Assembly (NCBI GenBank): GCA_023015935.1
Contig: JALKAY010000001.1
Span: forward strand, 874-64,873
Direction of reading: 5' to 3'
DNA length: 64,000 nucleotides
Source: Flavobacteriaceae bacterium F08102
GTDB lineage: Bacteria; Bacteroidota; Bacteroidia; Flavobacteriales; Flavobacteriaceae
The notes beneath the pieces were generated by a model. It was not told where the DNA came from. It saw nothing but the letters and a program-made list of their open reading frames with translations, and made no database searches. Below, in pieces: positions 1 through 9,400 of this stretch (the stretch's first letter is position 1; each line of letters starts with the position of its first letter). The position numbers and the translations under genes are program-made.

Positions 1-15
1 AAATCAAAAAATATT

Positions 16-435
16 CCGAAGGGATAACATACCTATAACCACAATACACCCATACAATAACAACCCTGAAAGGATCGAATGCCATAACACATAAAACGAA
101 GATTTAAACCTGTGAATCCTTCGGATTCAATCAAACAGTAATCATATACATTAACACCACTTCCTTGCTTCTTAACACAAACAACATATATCCCGAAGGG
201 ATAACATGCCTATAACCACAATACACCCATACAATAACAACCCTGAAAGGATCGAATGCCATAACACATAAAACGAAGATTTAAACCTGTGAATCCTTCG
301 GATTCAATCAAACAGTGATCATATACATTAACACCACTTCCTTGCTTCTTAACACAAACAACATATATCCCGAAGGGATAACATGCCTATAACTACAATA
401 CCCCCATACAATAACGACCCTGAAAGGGTCGAATG
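16..435. repeat. 177-bp tandem repeat (about 2.4 copies) made of REP-like palindromes
   Basis: Unit 1 starts at 16, unit 2 at 193 and a partial unit 3 at 370, so the period is exactly 177 bp. Copies differ by only a few substitutions. Each full unit holds three short GC-richer elements in an AT-rich background: ccgaagggataacat, ccctgaaaggatcgaatgcc, and a perfect hairpin GAATCC-TTC-GGATTC (114-128 and 291-305). There is no coding potential across it. The array abuts the 3' end of the IS200-like transposase gene, the position expected for REP elements linked to a Y1 transposase. Confidence 0.9.
415..431. repeat. REP-like palindrome, 3' side of the Y1 transposase
   Basis: CGACCC-TGAAA-GGGTCG has 6-bp perfect arms around a 5-nt centre and lies 11 bp past the stop codon of the transposase. 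It is the least degenerate of three copies in the tandem array; the copies at about 61-79 and 238-256 have decayed arms. A matching palindrome with the same arms lies on the other side of the gene at 1027-1043. Confidence 0.75.
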
Positions 436-442
436 CCTTAAA

Positions 443-907
443 TTACTGGATCCATTCAAATAAAAATCTATCTTCATAATCTACATTCTGTTCATCTAAA
501 ATCGACCTATACTCATCTTTAAACAACACTTTCCTATGATGCTCCTTTTGATTATTTATATAATTAATAACATTTTCTAAAGCCGAATAGCTATATGAAA
601 ATGCTCCAAACCCTTCTTGCCAGGAAAAAACTCCCCTAACATATTTTTTTTCAGAAATGAATCGATTTGAAGACTTCTTAATTTCTCTAACAAGATCAGA
701 TAAACAACATTTTGGCCGCATTCCTATCAAAATATGAATATGATCCGGCATACCATTAATTGCAAGTAATTTTTGACCTTTGTTTTGAATAATTCCTGTG
801 ATGTACTTAAACAAATCTTCTTCCCATCGAATATCTATTAAGCTACGCCTATGTTTAACTGCAAAAACAATGTGAATATAAATTTGTGTATATGTACCTG
901 ATGCCAT
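443..907 (-). CDS. IS200-like Y1 (HUH) transposase, 154 aa
   Basis: Single-domain tyrosine HUH transposase of the Y1/IS200 superfamily, which nicks single-stranded DNA at hairpin-forming ends. The N-terminus (YTQIYIHIVFAVKHR) and the metal-binding HUH motif in PDHIHILIG (about residues 54-62) are clear. The usual WQEGFGAFSYS block follows. The catalytic tyrosine is expected in NYINNQKEHH (about residues 115-124). The length matches full-size TnpA and no frameshift is seen. No TnpB partner is present. Palindromes with CGACCC/GGGTCG arms flank the gene, so it may be a domesticated REP-associated enzyme rather than an autonomous IS; that is inference. Confidence 0.92.
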   Translation of the reverse strand: MASGTYTQIYIHIVFAVKHRRSLIDIRWEEDLFKYITGIIQNKGQKLLAINGMPDHIHILIGMRPKCCLSDLVREIKKSSNRFISEKKYVRGVFSWQEGFGAFSYSYSALENVINYINNQKEHHRKVLFKDEYRSILDEQNVDYEDRFLFEWIQ

Positions 908-1026
908 CTTCTCTATTCTTTATTTTAAACCTGTTTCTCCATATAAGACAAAAATAAAATTGTTCAAATACAAAATTTGGCGTTATTGCACCTCTTTATT
1001 AATGAATAAAAAACAAAAGATCTGTA

Positions 1027-1080
1027 CGACCCCTTCAGGGTCGTTCTCTCCCATAAACATCCGAGCCTGAAGGGGGCGAA
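1027..1080. repeat. REP-like palindromes upstream of the Y1 transposase
   Basis: The first element, 1027-1043, is CGACCC-CTTCA-GGGTCG with 6-bp perfect arms. The second, about 1062-1078, is a looser CGAGCCTGAAGGGGGCG in the same family. They lie about 120 bp upstream of the transposase start, and the 3' copy at 415-431 has the same arms. The rest of 908-1101 shows no gene. Confidence 0.7.
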
Positions 1081-1101
1081 TCTCTAAAAAACCAAAAGAA
1101 A

Positions 1102-1731
1102 TTAATTTTTAACCTCAAAAAAATCAGAACCAAAAAACAAATCAGATTCTAGATCCGCTTTATACAACTCCTTGACTTCACCACTTGTTCTATCGACTTC
1201 ATATTCTACTTCTTGATAATCACTCATCATCCAGACACGTATATTCTTTTCATTTGGCAGGATTAAGTATCGAGTACCATTTAAAGATTGGTAGTAAGCA
1301 GCTAAACTCGCATTGGTTTTATGCACTGCATTGAGCGCAAAAAGCACATCTTTTTCATGTGCGGGACTCATTTTAAAATAAGTCAACGGATGTGGAGAAG
1401 TGTAATCCTCCGGGTTTGACCGAGAATCATACGAAACAACTTCATTTGTTAAATCCACCAGTACTTCATAATAATATTCCGATTTCATAGGCAAATAAAT
1501 AATGGGGTTTTCAAAGCTAACAAAAACCTCATCTGCGCTTGCCATCACCTTTACTGCATGAAAATAGCTCGTATCTAGCGGCGGATCTACCAATTGTAAT
1601 GCTTGCTCTATGAGAACTGTTCTTGATAATGTATCAAAAACACCTCTGGTTTGCGCTTTAAGATTATGCATCATCAAAAAACAAATACACAGCCCAAATA
1701 CGGTATCGTTTTTATGTAGCTTAAAAATCAA
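1102..1731 (-). CDS. secreted protein of unknown function, about 209 aa
   Basis: I do not recognise the family. The body from GVFDTLSRTV onward is a mixed soluble protein with no motif I can name. The start is uncertain. The longest ATG frame (1788) would overlap the remB-like gene by 68 bp. A TTG at 1731 gives a good signal peptide (KLHKND, then a hydrophobic stretch ending LKAQ, a typical Bacteroidota cleavage end) and only 11 bp overlap. The first ATG inside the gene (1674) would cut that signal peptide. The overlap with the gene upstream suggests co-transcription and translational coupling with it. The product is probably periplasmic or surface-exposed; nothing more can be said. Confidence 0.7.
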   Translation of the reverse strand: MIFKLHKNDTVFGLCICFLMMHNLKAQTRGVFDTLSRTVLIEQALQLVDPPLDTSYFHAVKVMASADEVFVSFENPIIYLPMKSEYYYEVLVDLTNEVVSYDSRSNPEDYTSPHPLTYFKMSPAHEKDVLFALNAVHKTNASLAAYYQSLNGTRYLILPNEKNIRVWMMSDYQEVEYEVDRTSGEVKELYKADLESDLFFGSDFFEVKN

Positions 1732-3811
1732 AATACCAATTGAATAAGTCTGTTTTAAGTCCAAAAGTAAACCAAGTACTCCGGTCATTTACACCTGTTG
1801 TTATGGCTTCCGGATTCATACTTCGATAATTAATTCCTGCAAACAACTGCAGGTTCGTTGTCGGATTTACCACATATCCTCCTTGTAGATCAGCAATAAA
1901 AAGATTCGTTTTATTTCCTTGAAGTAGTTTATTCCCATAATCCCCTATTCTATCTTCATTTGATGCGTAAATATCTCCTCCATAATTGATTCCATCACGA
2001 TCAAACCCTTTAGCTCCTATAACTAATTTAGCATTTGCAAACCAGCGACCATTTTTATAACGAGTAATCCCTATTAATTCTGAAAAATTACTTCCCCACA
2101 AATGCCCAAGAGGCTGATTGTAATGCCCATAATTCAAACTAGGGTCTTTATGGGAAAATGTATAAGGTCTCGCAATATTTAACTCTCCTTGTAGATAAAG
2201 ATCCTCTATATTAAAGGCATTGTAATATTTTGCTCCAAACTGTAAAGCGAATTTATTCCCCCAATACCCATCACCATTAAAAAATTTCCCCACAGTCAAT
2301 TCATCCAATACAAATTGACTATATGCTGATATATTTTTTGTAACCTTATATTTACCACTCAATCCTATTACTGCATTTCCACCTCCTGAGCCCCTTGAAA
2401 ATTCCACAGCGCGATAAAATATAATCGGATTAAAATAATTAATATCAAACCCATTTCCCCCTTCATTATTGGTTATTGCAGCCTCAAAAAGCCCAATATT
2501 AAGTCGCTTATTGACATTCCAACTCAAATGATGTAATGCTACATATTTTCTTGAACTAAGTCCATTTTCACTCACCGAAGGACGTACATCTTCTAACCAC
2601 ATCCACAAATTAGTATATTTTATTTTCCAAAAATCGGTACTTATCTTAAAGTATGGATAAGGAGTTGATACATCTGACAACATCATTGATCGGTAACCAT
2701 CACCTATAAAATTTTTTCCATGACCAAATTGAAAATTAAAAAACTTATTTGGTGTATAAGATAAATAGGCCTCTGCTACTGGGTAATCAAACCCCGTTTC
2801 TTTAAAATCTTTTGCTTTCCCTCTTCCAGGAACTAAACCAAACGAACTCGCTCCAGAGGGTCGATTTGCAATCGCAAAATCATTAATATAAGAAGCAAAC
2901 CTTCCTTGGCTTTCATAAATTGAGGCTGAAAAATTAAATCCTTTACCAAGACCTCCTTGTATATGAATTGCCCTAGTATTATTATAGGTATAGTCATTAT
3001 CAGAATTATCCGTTCCTAACTGCAAATCAACAACAGGATTAATGGTAAACCAGTAGTCCTTCTTTTCTACTTTAAAAAAGTGTTCATTCCATAATTTTTT
3101 ACCGAGACTACTGCTTTTCTCCTTAAACAAGGCCGATTTTTGAGTATCTAAATCAATATATTTCGATGCTTCGCTGTATTGATAAGGTTTAAACCCGGTA
3201 TGACTATTACTGTTTTGGTCGAAATAAAAATTTAACTCATCGTATGTACGATGGGTAAAGGGAATATTTAATTCACTGTGATGCTCTGGAAAAAAATTAG
3301 ATGCCACAACATTGTTAATGTCTTCACCCGCCTCTTGAATAGGTGGAATTAAATCTTGCTGAGCTTTACTGATAGACACTATTGAAGTTTTAGTTTCTTT
3401 AGTAATCGTCTCAGGAGGCGGATAACTCCCTAAAGGAATTTGAATAGGCATTCCAAAACGCATTTCTATTGGTCTTCCATTGAAGGTAGCTGGTCGTGCT
3501 TTTGGCAACATGGCAAATACTCGTTTTACCTCCGCTTCTAATTCAGCATAGGCACTTCGCACATATAACACTTCAAAATCACCTGAAGCCTTTACTAAGA
3601 AAATAACATTGATAGTCCCTTTATACCCATCAGATTTCACCTTTTCAGGAAGAACAAATTTATCTAATACATCTTTAGAAAGACGTTGATTAAAACACGA
3701 TTCAAGAGAAGATTCAGCTTCATCGCACCCTTTGTAAATGGGATAAATATCCTCTTGTGCCACTAGGTTTAGTGAAACACAAAAAAGGACGAGACCAATA
3801 ATTTTTTTCAT
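1721..3811 (-). CDS. remB: RemB-like gliding motility outer membrane protein
   Basis: Signal peptide MKKIIGLVLFCVSLNLVAQ, then a periplasmic domain (about residues 25-130) that resembles a TonB C-terminal domain: GC and C early, GTINVIFLVKASGDFEVL, and a closing MPIQIPL. The remaining 500 or so residues are rich in alternating aromatic/polar strands and end in FDF, as expected for an outer-membrane beta-barrel. This architecture matches what I recall of RemB, linked by mutants to colony spreading in Flavobacterium johnsoniae. The ATG at 3811 is preferred over the TTG one codon upstream. A TACTTTTG -7 element sits 20 bp before it, so the gene probably has its own promoter. The symbol rests on recognition of the family, not on an alignment. 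Confidence 0.75.
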   Translation of the reverse strand: MKKIIGLVLFCVSLNLVAQEDIYPIYKGCDEAESSLESCFNQRLSKDVLDKFVLPEKVKSDGYKGTINVIFLVKASGDFEVLYVRSAYAELEAEVKRVFAMLPKARPATFNGRPIEMRFGMPIQIPLGSYPPPETITKETKTSIVSISKAQQDLIPPIQEAGEDINNVVASNFFPEHHSELNIPFTHRTYDELNFYFDQNSNSHTGFKPYQYSEASKYIDLDTQKSALFKEKSSSLGKKLWNEHFFKVEKKDYWFTINPVVDLQLGTDNSDNDYTYNNTRAIHIQGGLGKGFNFSASIYESQGRFASYINDFAIANRPSGASSFGLVPGRGKAKDFKETGFDYPVAEAYLSYTPNKFFNFQFGHGKNFIGDGYRSMMLSDVSTPYPYFKISTDFWKIKYTNLWMWLEDVRPSVSENGLSSRKYVALHHLSWNVNKRLNIGLFEAAITNNEGGNGFDINYFNPIIFYRAVEFSRGSGGGNAVIGLSGKYKVTKNISAYSQFVLDELTVGKFFNGDGYWGNKFALQFGAKYYNAFNIEDLYLQGELNIARPYTFSHKDPSLNYGHYNQPLGHLWGSNFSELIGITRYKNGRWFANAKLVIGAKGFDRDGINYGGDIYASNEDRIGDYGNKLLQGNKTNLFIADLQGGYVVNPTTNLQLFAGINYRSMNPEAITTGVNDRSTWFTFGLKTDLFNWYFDF

Positions 3812-3831
3812 CAAATTAATTTAGAATAGCA

Positions 3832-3839
3832 CAAAAGTA
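3832..3839 (-). promoter_or_regulatory. -7 promoter element of the remB-like gene
   Basis: Minus-strand TACTTTTG fits the Bacteroidota -7 consensus TAnnTTTG exactly, 20 bp before the ATG at 3811 and directly after the acetyltransferase stop. A clear -33 TTG is not seen, so strength is uncertain. Confidence 0.45.
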
Positions 3840-3842
3840 CAA

Positions 3843-4421
3843 TTATATTTTTCGAACTTGATTGTTTTTCAATTCGTATTGCTCACCACTTTCTGGACAA
3901 ATGGCAGATCCGTTAGCATCGAAATGTAAACGATGTCCATATTCACTGACCCAGCCAATTTGACGAGAAGGGTTCCCAACAACTAAAGCATAGGCGGGAA
4001 TCTCTTTCGTCACTACTGCACCAGCACCTATTAAAGCATAAGCACCTATCTGATTACCACAAACTATGGTCGCATTGGCACCTATACTTGCTCCTTTACG
4101 CACAATAGTCTCTTTGTATTCATCTCGTCGTATCACAGCACTACGCGGATTAATGACATTGGTAAAAACCATCGATGGACCTAAAAAAACATCATCTTCA
4201 CAAATAACACCGGTATAAATCGACACATTATTTTGCACTTTCACATTTTTACCCAACACCACTTGTGGAGAAACCACCACGTTTTGCCCAAAACTACATC
4301 CCTCACCAATAGTACAATCACTCATAATATGGCTAAAATGCCAAATTTTAGTACCTTTACCAATTGTACAATTTGCATCAATTACGGCCGTTTCATGCGC
4401 AAAATAATTTTGATTCTCCAT
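3843..4421 (-). CDS. hexapeptide-repeat N-acetyltransferase (WbpD/WlbB-like)
   Basis: A left-handed beta-helix acyltransferase, 192 aa. Isoleucine-rich hexapeptide repeats run from about residue 10 to 155 (IGKGTKIWHFSHI, IGEGCSFGQNV, IGANATIVCG, IGAGAVVTKEI). The sequence closely follows the group that acetylates the 3-amino group of UDP-2-acetamido-3-amino-2,3-dideoxy-glucuronate, using acetyl-CoA, for O-antigen or capsule sugars. The VGNPSRQIGWV block closes the helix and a short C-terminal tail (GHRLHFDANG) follows. It is cytoplasmic. No other sugar-pathway gene is nearby, so the exact substrate is inferred from family resemblance only. Confidence 0.85.
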   Translation of the reverse strand: MENQNYFAHETAVIDANCTIGKGTKIWHFSHIMSDCTIGEGCSFGQNVVVSPQVVLGKNVKVQNNVSIYTGVICEDDVFLGPSMVFTNVINPRSAVIRRDEYKETIVRKGASIGANATIVCGNQIGAYALIGAGAVVTKEIPAYALVVGNPSRQIGWVSEYGHRLHFDANGSAICPESGEQYELKNNQVRKI

Positions 4422-4497
4422 AGTATAGTTAATTAATTCCCCAAAAGATTTTATAAAATCTATTCCCGCGAAAATACTAAAATTTACGCAAAAAAAA

Positions 4498-4668
4498 TTA
4501 TAGCCTAAGATTTACGATATTTTGTGAAGAAGAAATTTGCATGACAACATAAACTATAAAGAGTGTCAAAACAAGCCCCAGTTGCATAAACAATCCTGAA
4601 CTATTTTGAAACTTTTCAGCAAGGGATCGATTTTTAATTTCGCAATCTTTTGAGGTTTTTTTTATAAT
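4498..4668 (-). pseudogene. truncated tonB copy (N-terminal anchor only)
   Basis: Minus-strand translation of 4498-4644 gives CEIKNRSLAEKFQN, then SSGLFMQLGLVLTLFIVY and a short tail ending in TAA. This aligns directly with the start of the intact TonB just upstream (MEIKKNPKANLESSTK, LFMQLGLVLALLIVY). The initiator position now reads TGC, no ATG precedes it, and the proline-rich region and the whole C-terminal domain are missing. I read it as the dead 5' end of a tandem duplicate of tonB. The rest of the 4422-4852 gap holds the tonB terminator and nothing else I can name. Confidence 0.8.
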
Positions 4669-4803
4669 TCACACTAATACAGATTAAAAATCATGAATTT
4701 ATCATTTCAACAAAGGTGCCAAACATAATTTTTAATATAATAGATTTACAACAAGGTGCTGTCACGCCCTCTTCATCATAAATACAATGCGATTTACTTG
4801 TAT

Positions 4804-4835
4804 AAAAAAAGACCGTTCAATGAACGGTCTTTTTA
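4804..4835 (-). terminator. Rho-independent terminator after tonB
   Basis: GACCGTTCA (4811-4819), one-base loop, TGAACGGTC (4821-4829), flanked by A7 on one side and T5 on the other, so it can work in both directions. It lies 18 bp beyond the tonB stop. Confidence 0.9.
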
Positions 4836-4852
4836 ATTTTCACTTTTGTAGA

Positions 4853-5575
4853 TTACTCTACTTGTAAGGTAATCGGCAAGGTATATTTAACACCTACTGG
4901 ACGACCTCTTTGTTTTCCTGGAATCATCTTCGGTAGTAATTTAACTACGCGAATTGCTTCTTGTTCTAATCGTTTATGAGGACCTCTAGCCACTACATCA
5001 ACAATATTTCCAGTTTTATCAATTTTAAATTGTACGTGTACTCGTTTTTTACCTGGTTCTAAACCTAGATCCGCAGCTAAATTTACATTGTACTTTCTAT
5101 TTACATGTTTTCTAATTTCATCTTGAAGACACTTTCTTTTTTCTGCTTTTGTCCCTTTACATCCTGGAAAGACAGGAGCATCTTCGATAATAGCAAATAG
5201 TACATCTTCTTCTACATACTCTTCTTCAACCACTTCTTCTATTTCTTCAACCACGACTTCCTCAGTCTCATCGGTCTCTGTAGATTCAAGTACAGTTTCT
5301 TCAATCTCTTCCTCATTGTCGATGACCTCAATTACTTCTGGTGGTGGAGGTGGTGGAGGTGGTGGTGGCGGTGGCTCTGGGGGACGTTCAGTGATAGGAA
5401 TATCCTCATCGACGTCCTCCATGATTGTTGGCTCACCTAAATCGGTGATTTCCCGAGTGAATGTTTTATATTCAATCCCGAGATAAACAATCAATAAGGC
5501 CAAAACCAAACCCAGCTGCATAAACAACTTTGTAGAGCTTTCAAGATTTGCTTTTGGATTCTTTTTTATTTCCAT
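4853..5575 (-). CDS. tonB: TonB-family energy transducer
   Basis: Couples the inner-membrane proton motive force to outer-membrane TonB-dependent receptors. The order is: cytoplasmic N-terminus, one membrane anchor (LFMQLGLVLALLIVYLGI, about residues 17-34), a run of 12 prolines near residues 67-78, a strongly acidic Glu/Val spacer, then the C-terminal TonB domain (about 135-240) starting PVFPGC and ending LPITLQVE. The spacer would cross the periplasm. No exbB/exbD is nearby. The gene lies downstream of the sprA-gcvH-vanZ run and upstream of its own terminator. A truncated second copy of its 5' end follows at 4498-4668. Confidence 0.95.
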   Translation of the reverse strand: MEIKKNPKANLESSTKLFMQLGLVLALLIVYLGIEYKTFTREITDLGEPTIMEDVDEDIPITERPPEPPPPPPPPPPPPEVIEVIDNEEEIEETVLESTETDETEEVVVEEIEEVVEEEYVEEDVLFAIIEDAPVFPGCKGTKAEKRKCLQDEIRKHVNRKYNVNLAADLGLEPGKKRVHVQFKIDKTGNIVDVVARGPHKRLEQEAIRVVKLLPKMIPGKQRGRPVGVKYTLPITLQVE

Positions 5576-5644
5576 GTTACTAATGAATTAATTACTTTGC
5601 TAATTTAATAAATTAAATTTGTTATCCAAGTATTTCTATAAATA

Positions 5645-6016
5645 CTAGTTCTTTTTGTACAAAAAACTTACGATGATCCAAGCCAGCGCTAAACCAAGTG
5701 TATTGGCCATCATATCAAAAACATCAAACTGTCTATTAAGCGTAAACAGCCCTTGACAAACTTCAATAATTATGCCATACCCCACTAGGATTAAAAAAAC
5801 TACGGCAATTTTCTTTTTATGCAACAAGGCATACACATACCATGTTATCCCTAAGGTAAAATAGGCTAACCAATGACCGATCTTGTCGGAATTTTCAATC
5901 TTAATAGGATTTAACCCTTTAATGGAAACAAAGCTCAATACGGCAACAACACCTGTTATAAGTAAAGCAACATAAAGGATATTATCCTCCAATAACTTCT
6001 TTATAGGCATCCGCAT
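5645..6016 (-). CDS. VanZ-like membrane protein
   Basis: A 123-aa protein with four predicted membrane helices: [18 protein letters not shown], the segment around [36 protein letters not shown], and [17 protein letters not shown]. The [13 protein letters not shown] and [12 protein letters not shown] blocks are typical of the VanZ family, whose general biochemical role is not settled. The 5' end overlaps the 3' end of gcvH by 35 bp, which implies translational coupling. A second ATG two codons in (6010) is equally possible. Confidence 0.88.
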   Translation of the reverse strand: MRMPIKKLLEDNILYVALLITGVVAVLSFVSIKGLNPIKIENSDKIGHWLAYFTLGITWYVYALLHKKKIAVVFLILVGYGIIIEVCQGLFTLNRQFDVFDMMANTLGLALAWIIVSFLYKKN

Positions 6017-6362
6017 CTAACAAATTCTCAATTTGTGAAGTATCACTAATTTTTATTTTGATCATCCACCCTTCCCCGTAAGGATCCGTATTAACCAATT
6101 CGGGTGCATCTTCAAGCGCCTCATTAAACTCAATTACCTCTCCAGAAAGTGGCATAAACAAATCTGAAACTGTCTTAACAGCTTCCACTGAACCAAATAC
6201 TTCATCGTGTTCAAGCGTATCATCAAGCGTATCTACGTCAACATACACAATATCACCCAATTCTCCCTGTGCGAAATCAGTAATGCCAATTATTGCAGTT
6301 TCACCTTCAATTTTAACCCACTCGTGTTCTTTGGTATATTTTAAATCAGCTGGAATATTCAT
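5982..6362 (-). CDS. gcvH: glycine cleavage system H protein
   Basis: The lipoyl carrier of the glycine cleavage complex. It shuttles the aminomethyl group from the P protein to the T protein, and in bacteria it can also act as a hub for lipoate transfer. At 126 aa it is normal length. The lipoylated lysine is K63 in EAVKTVSDL; the upstream YTKEHEWVK and [15 protein letters not shown] blocks are standard. The other gcv genes are absent from the window. It lies 39 bp after sprA on the same strand and overlaps the VanZ-like gene. Confidence 0.97.
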   Translation of the reverse strand: MNIPADLKYTKEHEWVKIEGETAIIGITDFAQGELGDIVYVDVDTLDDTLEHDEVFGSVEAVKTVSDLFMPLSGEVIEFNEALEDAPELVNTDPYGEGWMIKIKISDTSQIENLLDADAYKEVIGG

Positions 6363-6401
6363 AGTTATAAAATTAGTGCTGCGAATTTAATAGATATAAA
6401 T

Positions 6402-9400
6402 TTAATTTCCAATAGTATATCGCAAACTTATTCCGGCACTGGTAGATTTTCTTGGATAGGTTGTTGAAATGAGATATCTAGAGGCACTTCGATCAAAATA
6501 AAAGGAGGCTTGTAGGTTTTTATTGAGTGTATAATCGGCCACAAATTTGTAAGATAATAAGTGTTCTCCCCCTGTTACTTGATTGTTCAGCACATCGATT
6601 GAACGAATAGTCGTCGAATTATTTCGAATACTAAAGTCCGCTTTAAAATTAACATCCCCTTTAAATTGTGTAGACGTAGGCCCTGTTTTAATTTTAAGTT
6701 TTACATCTTTGAGTCGATATCCTATTCCAATTTGATACTCTTTACCTCTAATTTCCGTAATCGTATTGTTGTTAACATTTAAACTCAAGCTTTTATCTTG
6801 TTTCATTTCAGCGCGAATAGAAAACGAGTTTTTTAAACGCATATCTACCTTTACCAATGGCCAAAATTGTTCTTCAAGCTGTACTCCACTAAACAATGTT
6901 TTGGGCTGATAATTACCGTTTATATCGGTTACTGGGTTGTTGGCATCATAGCGTAAATTAGAACTAAAACCAATTACGGAATAGGTAGATCTATATGAAT
7001 GTTCAACACTAAAACTTCGAAAACGTTCTTTAAACCAATCGTAATTCATCAAACCTTTATAGGTAATTTTCCAATTAGGTAAAGGAACATCTTTAAAGGC
7101 TCCTAATTTCGCTTTCTTCGCATCTTGCCCCGAATATGTTGACAAGAATGCTGGAATTAACACTTCTTGACTATTAAGTCCATATCCCGTATTATCTACT
7201 TGACCAGCCCGTGCAGCCAATCGTGAAGCGATGACCTCTCGATTCGCTTTAAATTTCTCAAAGGTCGCATCTCCATTTCCATCAAATGAATTTGGCAACA
7301 TAAAATAACTCATACTGAAATTTCCAATTTCACTAATGGGTAAATCCTCTTGTAAAGTACCATTTAGCACATCTAATTGTTGAGATGTATTCCTTGTAAA
7401 CATTCTATTGGCAGAGACTTCTATATCCAAGTCTTTAAATGGTCTCACATCTGCAGACAGATCAAGTTTATTCGTATGTGTATTGACATAATTTTTACTG
7501 AAATAATCTTCACCAACACTACGTGAAATCAGCCAATTATTCGCCGCGGCAATACTTCGTATGTCACTTTGGCTACCAAAAACGAAACCAAGTGTTGGCG
7601 CAGAAGACCCTCCGTAATTATCCCTTCCTAAGAAACCTACTTCTGGTCGATAGCCTGGTAAGATTGTACCATTATTCTCTGAATAGGAAAATCGAATTTT
7701 TTTAACCGATGTAACTACATCTACCAACCCTTGTAGTAGTTTTTGTCCTGTGGAAGTAGATTTAAGGTTGGTCGTATTTCTTAGAGTCACAGGTCGCCTA
7801 CCATTTGCCGGCTGAACTGTTTTATTCGACTTTGAATTCTTTGATCGTTTCTTTGTTTTCTTTTTAGCTAAATTTACGATTCCCGTACGTTTATAAAGTT
7901 TAGTTAAGTCTAAATCCCCCCCCAAATTGTGTTGATTGCTATTTTGGATCGTATTCCCTACTTGATCCTTATATGAATTCGCTGCAGACTGCCAGTCAAA
8001 ATCGGCTACATAATTATAATTTGCATTTACAAAATCAAACCATGAAATTTTATTAATCGGAATTTGATAATTAGCATCGAACGTTTGATGATAATGATCT
8101 GACCGCCCCACTCTAAAGAAATTTGTAAACAGGGTGGCATCTTCTACATCTTGATCATAAATAAAATTGTTTGATGCTCCTAATGAAAATCTCAAAGACC
8201 TTGTTAAATCATAACTAATATTGTAATCATAATCGAAGAGAAAGCGACGTTGCTTCAGCGCTGGTATTGCTGGAAGTCCTGTAACTAAAGGTCTCGATAG
8301 CTGTTCATTATAACTTCTAATGATATTTGAATTCAACGTTAAGGTAGAAGGCAATAAGTTCACATTAAACTCCTTAACAAATCGAAATAGGCTATTTTTT
8401 TCTAAAAATTTAGACCCCTTAAACGGTACAAATTCCAATGGTTTAAACGCATAATTATAATTTGCAGAAGCGCGAACATTTTGATCTAAAAATCGCTCCA
8501 CATTATAATCTCGATGATAGGTATCGTTATACACGTAAGAAACAGACACATTTTCGATATCATAGATACGTTGTTTTTTTTCAGTATTGGTTCGTTGCTT
8601 TCCAACATTGACCAAGCTCACACTTCGTCGTTTGGTAAAATCGCGTGCGGAATTAGCATTAGCATCATCTTTATCAAACAACACATCTTGATACTTAGGA
8701 TCCCATTTAGGATCTGCAAATTCTTCGGCAAAACTAAAATTAAACGGAAGATTAATTCCTGCGGTTTTAGGCAACAATTGGCCCAGATTAACAGTAGTAA
8801 TGATGTCATATTGTTTAACATCTTCTTGACTACGTTCATTCACCGACTGACTTACGGATCCAAACCCTTGCGAATTAGCCCGACCAGAAACCGTGACATT
8901 TGCAAAATCAGCAACGTTTAAATCAGCATTCACTACGGCAGCCCACCCACCTTCATTATCTACATCTGTAGCGCGCAGTTCATTAAACCAAAGTTCTGCG
9001 TTCACATCTTGATTTGAAGTATTCTTCACACCGATCATCAGCGTTTTAATATTTCCTAAATTCGGATTCCCTTTAATTCTTAAGTCGGCTATCGGAGTAC
9101 TCGCTACCGATGGATAGACTTCATTTAACGGAGCACCACTATTTACTCGCTCGAGTTTCAAACGACCAAACGCTTTCAAATCGGCATTGAGTTCATTTTC
9201 TGAAGGCCAAATTTCATCCGCAAAAGAAGCTCCTTCAGCCGTAATTTTCAAAGGTATTTCAAGTTGATAATAATTATTATCAATATCACTTCCCAAGCGA
9301 ACGATGGCGGTTAGGTCATCATCACCAACACTTGGTTTCCCTTTAATACTCTCGGCGTGTAAAAACATTTTTAACCGGTTAAACATTCTCAAATCGAATA

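Noticed and set aside
16-435. CRISPR-like array
   Set aside because: The whole 177-bp unit repeats almost unchanged; there are no short repeats with variable spacers and no cas genes.
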